A stretch of 64,000 bases of DNA. Source: Eutypa lata (taxonomy: Eukaryota; Ascomycota; Sordariomycetes; Xylariales; Diatrypaceae). The number at the start of each line of letters is the position of its first letter. The stretch's first letter is position 1. Shown here in pieces: positions 60,230-64,000 of the stretch. The position numbers and the translations under genes are program-made. The stretch is from positions 5,332,001-5,396,000 of the forward strand of contig JAKULF010000003.1 of NCBI GenBank assembly GCA_022661535.1, written 5' to 3'. Below the pieces are notes generated by a model. That model saw only the letters and a program-made list of their open reading frames with translations, ran no database searches and was not told the origin of the DNA.

Positions 60230-62117
60230 ATGGGCATTCCGGGTCTTACTTTAGCCCTCAAGCGATATGGAGTACTATCACCATTGAGCGGCGAAACCGT
60301 CGTCATTGACGGACCCGCACTTGTTCACAAAATCTTAACAGACTGCATGATAAAGCGAAAATTTGGAAGCAGTTTCATCTGCCAACCCTCCTATTTACTT
60401 CTAAGCCAACTAGTGAAGGGGTGGCTTGATGAATTGAGAAGGAACAATGTGAGAGTGTAAGTTCATTTTCAAAATCTTTCGCTTTTGCATCTACAATGTC
60501 TTCTAACAACACCGCAGACGAAAAATTTACTTTGATGGCTATCTACCCCCGAGCAAATGGGGGGTTAGACGACACCGGCTGCTAGAGCAGTCGCAGAATA
60601 TGAGGGATATGATCTTCTTCAACCCATTTGGAGCTACTACGTCTCCTGGCGATGCATTCAGTTCTGTGAAGCCTGGTGTGGTGATGCCACACTTCGGGCG
60701 GTCCGCTGTAGACAAGTTACCGAAGCCAGCCTTCCTAGTCCCCGCCGTCATTGAGGCCTTGACGAAATGCCCAGACTGGACCTCCTTAGTTCAAGTGGTC
60801 CCAGGAGAGGCCGATGTATTCTGTGCACAGGACGTTCGCGAACATGGCGGCATCGTGCTCACCAGTGATTCTGATCTTCTCGTTCAGGACCTTGGGCTCG
60901 ACGGTCGCGTTTCGTTCTTTTGGGGTATCGTATACGATAGTTCATGGGGGACACCGAAATTATGCACGCCTACCTTTTCATTCCACTCGATTAATGACCA
61001 GTTAGGCATCAAAGGAATTGGTGGACTACCGCGTGTCGTATATGAGCAAAAAATCAATAGCCCGTTAGTGTTCGAGGAAGCGATCACAAAAGCCAAAGAG
61101 GGTTCCAAAGATACTCTCACTTCACCGGGTTATCTGAACTTCATAAAGGAGTACCAAACGAACGAGTGCCTTCTTGATGACCATGCCGTTCTGGATTCGA
61201 TATCTCTGTTAGACCCAAGAATCTCTGAAATTGTGGTTCAAACTTTGATCATGAAAGAGCCAGGTTTGGTATCAGATACCCAAACCAGGCAAACAGATCG
61301 AGGACCAGAGGTGCTTTCAATGTTTCTACCGATTATGACAGAGAATCGAGATCTGCGAAGCTGTTGGACAGCAAGTACAAACATCCGTGCAACGGCCTAT
61401 GGAATATTGCAGGTTCTATCTTCTCATAGGTCTGAGAAGATCATTGAGTATAGGACCCTAGATCCCTCCAGTGGCCGTAGTGGGCGCAAGGTCGACATCC
61501 CAGGGGCAGCGGAAAGCTTAGATGCATGTACACAACTGGTAAGTACGCTGAAAAGGCTCCGGGAATGCTTGCCGTCTCAGAATGGTTTCTGGTATGCATT
61601 AGCAGTGCTCCAAGATGTCGAGTCCTCGGTGGTAGATGATAGAACTTCTCTATCAGCTACACTACTGAGTCAAGCTACTTCTACTGTTACCGATGTATAC
61701 GAGTATTCTTGGGATATTATACATTACGCTGCTCAAGTGCAGGCCTCTTACTACTCTATGAGAATAATGAAGCAGGCTCTAGATGTTGTCCTTGCTCAAA
61801 GGCCAGACTCCCCAGAGCCATTCAGGGAGCTGTGCGAGTCCCTTGCTTCGCTGCCTCCTATTCAAGAATGGCCCACCGTCGAAGGGATGTCTGCCTTGTT
61901 ATCAGCATCTGTGTCTAGGAATATTCTGTCTACCGTGACCGATATTCTTGGGGTTCCAAGAATAGATCTAGCCCAGTTGGCATCAGAATCATCTGCACTG
62001 AAAAGGAAGAAAAGGAAGCAGAAGACTGACAACTCAAGAATGTACGGTCAGGGAGCGGGGAAAAAATCACCTTCACTTAACCCTTTTGCGATACTCAGCG
62101 AAGCAAGCCAGGAGTGA
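60230..62117 (+). CDS. Asteroid/XPG-type nuclease-like protein
   Basis: Exon 1 is 60230-60456, the intron 60457-60517 (GTAAGT, TTCTAAC, GCAG) and exon 2 60518-62117, giving 608 residues. The N-terminus MGIPGLTLALKRYG and VVIDGPALVHKIL match the XPG N-terminal nuclease region. RKIYFDGYLPPSK supplies the next acidic residue, and VVPGEADVFCAQ (about 170-181) and VLTSDSDLLVQDLG (about 190-203) match the Asteroid-type XPG-I region. The metal-binding acids appear conserved (Asp in IDGP, Asp in YFDG, Glu173, Asp175, Asp193, Asp195), so a structure-specific nuclease activity is possible. The C-terminal 300 residues are helical without a named domain and end in a Lys/Arg-rich stretch (LKRKKRKQK) that could direct nuclear import. 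Function in fungi is not established. Confidence 0.9.
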
Positions 62118-62608
62118 GATGAGTCAGCCGGCGTAGCCATAAATGATTAAAATACCGTCACATCGCAGTGCAACCGCTGGCAGACCCTGGAATGCCCACA
62201 CGGAGCGTTGCTTGGCGAGTACGGACCCACATATGATCCTCCAACGGAAGCGGCGCAGCTGCTCCAGCTCGTCCCTCTCGGACATCCGAGAACACCGAGG
62301 TCTCTAAATTTAGCAGGGAGATCCGGACGGGTGTCACCTGAGGGCGCGTTTGATTCGTGATAACTTCAGGGTGCGACGCGTTCGTTTAGCACATTCCCCG
62401 CTTCCGTGTAAGGGATATATAAATATATATTAGGAGGTCAAACCCTCGCGCTTCAACAAGAGGGATTCAATATATTCCATTGCAAAATCTCCAACCTAGT
62501 GCCCCTACCTATATCAACCTACTTACCTACTTTTAAACATAAATATAATAACAAAGTTCCATTTCCCTTGAAGCCATTCAATTGATACGAACCAACCCTT
62601 CGTCCACA
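62118..62608. promoter_or_regulatory. Promoter region of the DUF7704 gene with TATA-like box
   Basis: TATATAAA at 62416-62423 lies about 186 bp before the ATG, followed by a C/T-rich and CTAC-rich leader. The distance is similar to that seen for the Zn2Cys6 gene. The assignment is by position only. Confidence 0.4.
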
Positions 62609-63159
62609 ATGGCACCAAACACAGCATCGCTACTCCCCTTGTTCCCGAGGATCTTCTTCCTCTACCTGGAACCGATCATGATGTAAGTTTACACCCTCAC
62701 TTTCCTCCACAAACCAAATGACAAACCCAAAGACCGCTCACGCTCCACGTCTTTCGCAGCTCTTACGGGATATACATCCACTACTCACAAGCCGCGCCGC
62801 TCTTCGCCGTATCCGCGCAATCGGACCCCCCATCACTACAGATGCCAACGCTGATCGGGCCCTCCGTCTCGATGCAGTTCATATTCACGGCGATGCTGTA
62901 CGGCCTCGTGATCCTGCTGTCCTCGCCCCCCAACAAGCGCCTGCTGCAACTGCACATTGCGATTCTCACCCTGGCGGACTTCACGCACTGGTTTGGCATC
63001 TTCTGGACCCTGGCGCAGAACGATCCGCGTGGCTGGGGTGGGGTTCTCGACACGAGCGCGTGGACCCCCGAGCTCTTGGGCCTCATGCGCTATCCGATTT
63101 GGACGTTGGCTGTCAAGTTCGCGACGCTGGCCGGGTGGTTCGGCGAGATTAAGGGTTAG
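62609..63159 (+). CDS. DUF7704-like small integral membrane protein
   Basis: Exon 1 is 62609-62682, the intron 62683-62759 (GTAAGT donor, TCGCAG acceptor) and exon 2 62760-63159, giving 157 residues. The start MAPNTASLLPLFPRIFFLYL fits the family, which opens with an aromatic helix containing FLYLEP. Hydrophobic segments appear at about 8-30, 65-85 (MQFIFTAMLYGLVILL), 92-112 (LLQLHIAILTLADFTHWFGI) and near the C-terminus (WTLAVKFATLAGWFG), consistent with four transmembrane helices. The role is unknown; the family is widespread in filamentous fungi and often near metabolic genes. No neighbour suggests a function here. Third positions are GC-rich in exon 2. Confidence 0.8.
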
Positions 63160-63591
63160 AGCTGGTTGGGCGCTTGTCGTTGTTGTTGTGGCCGTCGTGC
63201 TGGTTAAATAGACTGAGCAGTATGGTTATAATGGCGATTGGGAATAGAGTGTGGAATCTTCGTGACCAGGACTCAGGTGCCTCGTGACAATATTGAGGTA
63301 TAGGGATTTCGATGTTCTAGTTAGGGACAAAACAAGGTAGACATCAATATATCGGCGATTTATGCCCCTATCCCAATAACCGTCATTGAATCACAAGGGG
63401 AATCGATAACAAGTCTTTGCTCACGAGAAAGATGCTTGGGAAGAGGAGACCCCTTTTCAATCGACGAATCAAAGTCGGGGAGGTAAACCAAAAGGAGGCA
63501 CTCCGTCTCTATACACCGTCTTTTCAAGACCTTTCATTTTCTTTTCGATGCGGTCAATATCGTAAAGAAGCATCGTTTTTTCAGTAGGATC
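63160..63591. other. Convergent intergenic region
   Basis: 3' flanks of the DUF7704 gene and of the partial minus-strand gene. No gene, RNA or notable repeat is seen. Confidence 0.45.
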
Positions 63592-63899
63592 TTAGGAAGT
63601 CAGAGTGTCCATCAATGCTCTGTGATATGTCCGCGCCTTCCTCAGCTTGTGTTCAATACTCGCCTTGTGACGATTTTTTTCACTTCTGAGGCACAACGAA
63701 AAATATGATTCCTCTGAACCAGGAGGTAGGGAAGCGTCTAAAACCATCTTCTTAGGTTTCCGACTCGATTCCAAGTTTGGCGGAGCCAGGGAGGTGTTTG
63801 GGGCCGTTTTCTCAGGTTTCTGGCTCGACTCCAAGTCGAAACCCGAGAAACGAAAAGTGAGATGACCTTCAGCAGATCCAGAAGGTGCGGGAGAGACAA
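63592..63899 (-). CDS. 3' terminal exon of an unknown gene (partial)
   Basis: An open frame reads upstream to about 63899, where TCTAGTTAG could be a splice acceptor, so the gene probably continues beyond the window. The end of the protein is hydrophilic: FSGFDLESSQKPEKTAPN, then a second copy LESSRKPKKMVLDASLPPGS, then SYFSLCLRSEKNRHKASIEH and a Lys/Arg-rich tail ending MDTLTS. The two 20-residue modules share LESS(Q/R)KP(E/K)K and their DNA is clearly duplicated. No named domain. Without upstream exons I cannot say what it does. Confidence 0.45.
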
Positions 63900-63928
63900 C
63901 TAACTAGACCACGCTGGACTAAATCTCT

Positions 63929-64000
63929 ATGGGCATTAAACACGAATGTGAAATATGTAACCGGAACAGTGCCAACATGCCTAAGCTCTGCCCTCACGCT
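63929..64000 (+). other. Possible start of a Cys-rich protein, cut by the window end
   Basis: An ATG at 63929 opens MGIKHECEICNRNSANMPKL with a C-X2-C pair and then a further CPH, reminiscent of a zinc-binding module. It is only 24 codons long before the window ends and overlaps the likely upstream part of the opposite-strand gene, so support is weak. Confidence 0.15.

Noticed and set aside
1..64000. CRISPR arrays, bacterial operons, rRNA genes
   Set aside because: No regularly spaced short repeats, Shine-Dalgarno-led polycistrons or rRNA segments were seen. Gene structure is eukaryotic throughout.

Overview
This window is nuclear DNA of a filamentous ascomycete (Pezizomycotina, most likely a Sordariomycete). 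Genes have short introns (about 50-160 nt) with GTAAGT-like donors, CTAAC-type branch sites and TAG/CAG acceptors. Recognisable products are typically fungal: an Anp1-type mannan polymerase subunit, a Zn2Cys6 regulator, a fungal rhodopsin-domain membrane protein, a fungal AAA+ ATPase and a DUF7704 protein. Two blocks of about 7.7 kb and 7.1 kb are extremely AT-rich, with C kept mainly in CpG and CpT and almost no CpA. This is the signature of repeat-induced point mutation (RIP). I cannot name the species.

Layout. 1-1787: gene-poor. 1788-3570 (-): Anp1-like mannosyltransferase, five exons. 3571-8987: gene-poor. 8988-9649 (+): orphan gene with one intron. 10651-12176 (-): histidyl-tRNA synthetase. 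12289-20046: RIP-mutated island, in which an LTR retrotransposon (12540-19714; two 215-bp LTRs; target duplication AATAT/AATAC) is nested in a small inverted-repeat element. 20383-22239 (+): regulatory subunit of the NEDD8-activating enzyme. The island therefore sits in the promoter region shared by two intact, divergent housekeeping genes. 22240-27613: gene-poor. 27614-30153 (+): Zn2Cys6 transcription factor. 34816-35907 (-): phosphotransferase-like kinase. 37582-39117 (+): rhodopsin-domain membrane protein with one exon junction that does not keep frame. 40040-47125: second RIP-mutated LTR retrotransposon. 47359-49992 (-): DUF7025-type AAA+ ATPase.

50.3-57 kb looks like a gene graveyard. 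It holds a zinc-knuckle gene with an in-frame TGA and a duplicated exon-intron unit, a frame of about 350 codons cut by two TAG codons, a decayed coding stretch, a frameshifted Hsp70-like fragment, and one of two copies of a 140-bp dispersed repeat. 57755-59497 (-): ribose-phosphate pyrophosphokinase of the Prs5 type with a large insertion. It is divergent from 60230-62117 (+), an Asteroid/XPG-type nuclease-like protein. 62609-63159 (+): small DUF7704 membrane protein. The last bases contain the 3' exon of a gene on the minus strand that runs off the window.

The genes are housekeeping or unlinked functions. I see no biosynthetic cluster. Intron and exon limits come from reading splice consensus and frame only; nothing was aligned to a database.
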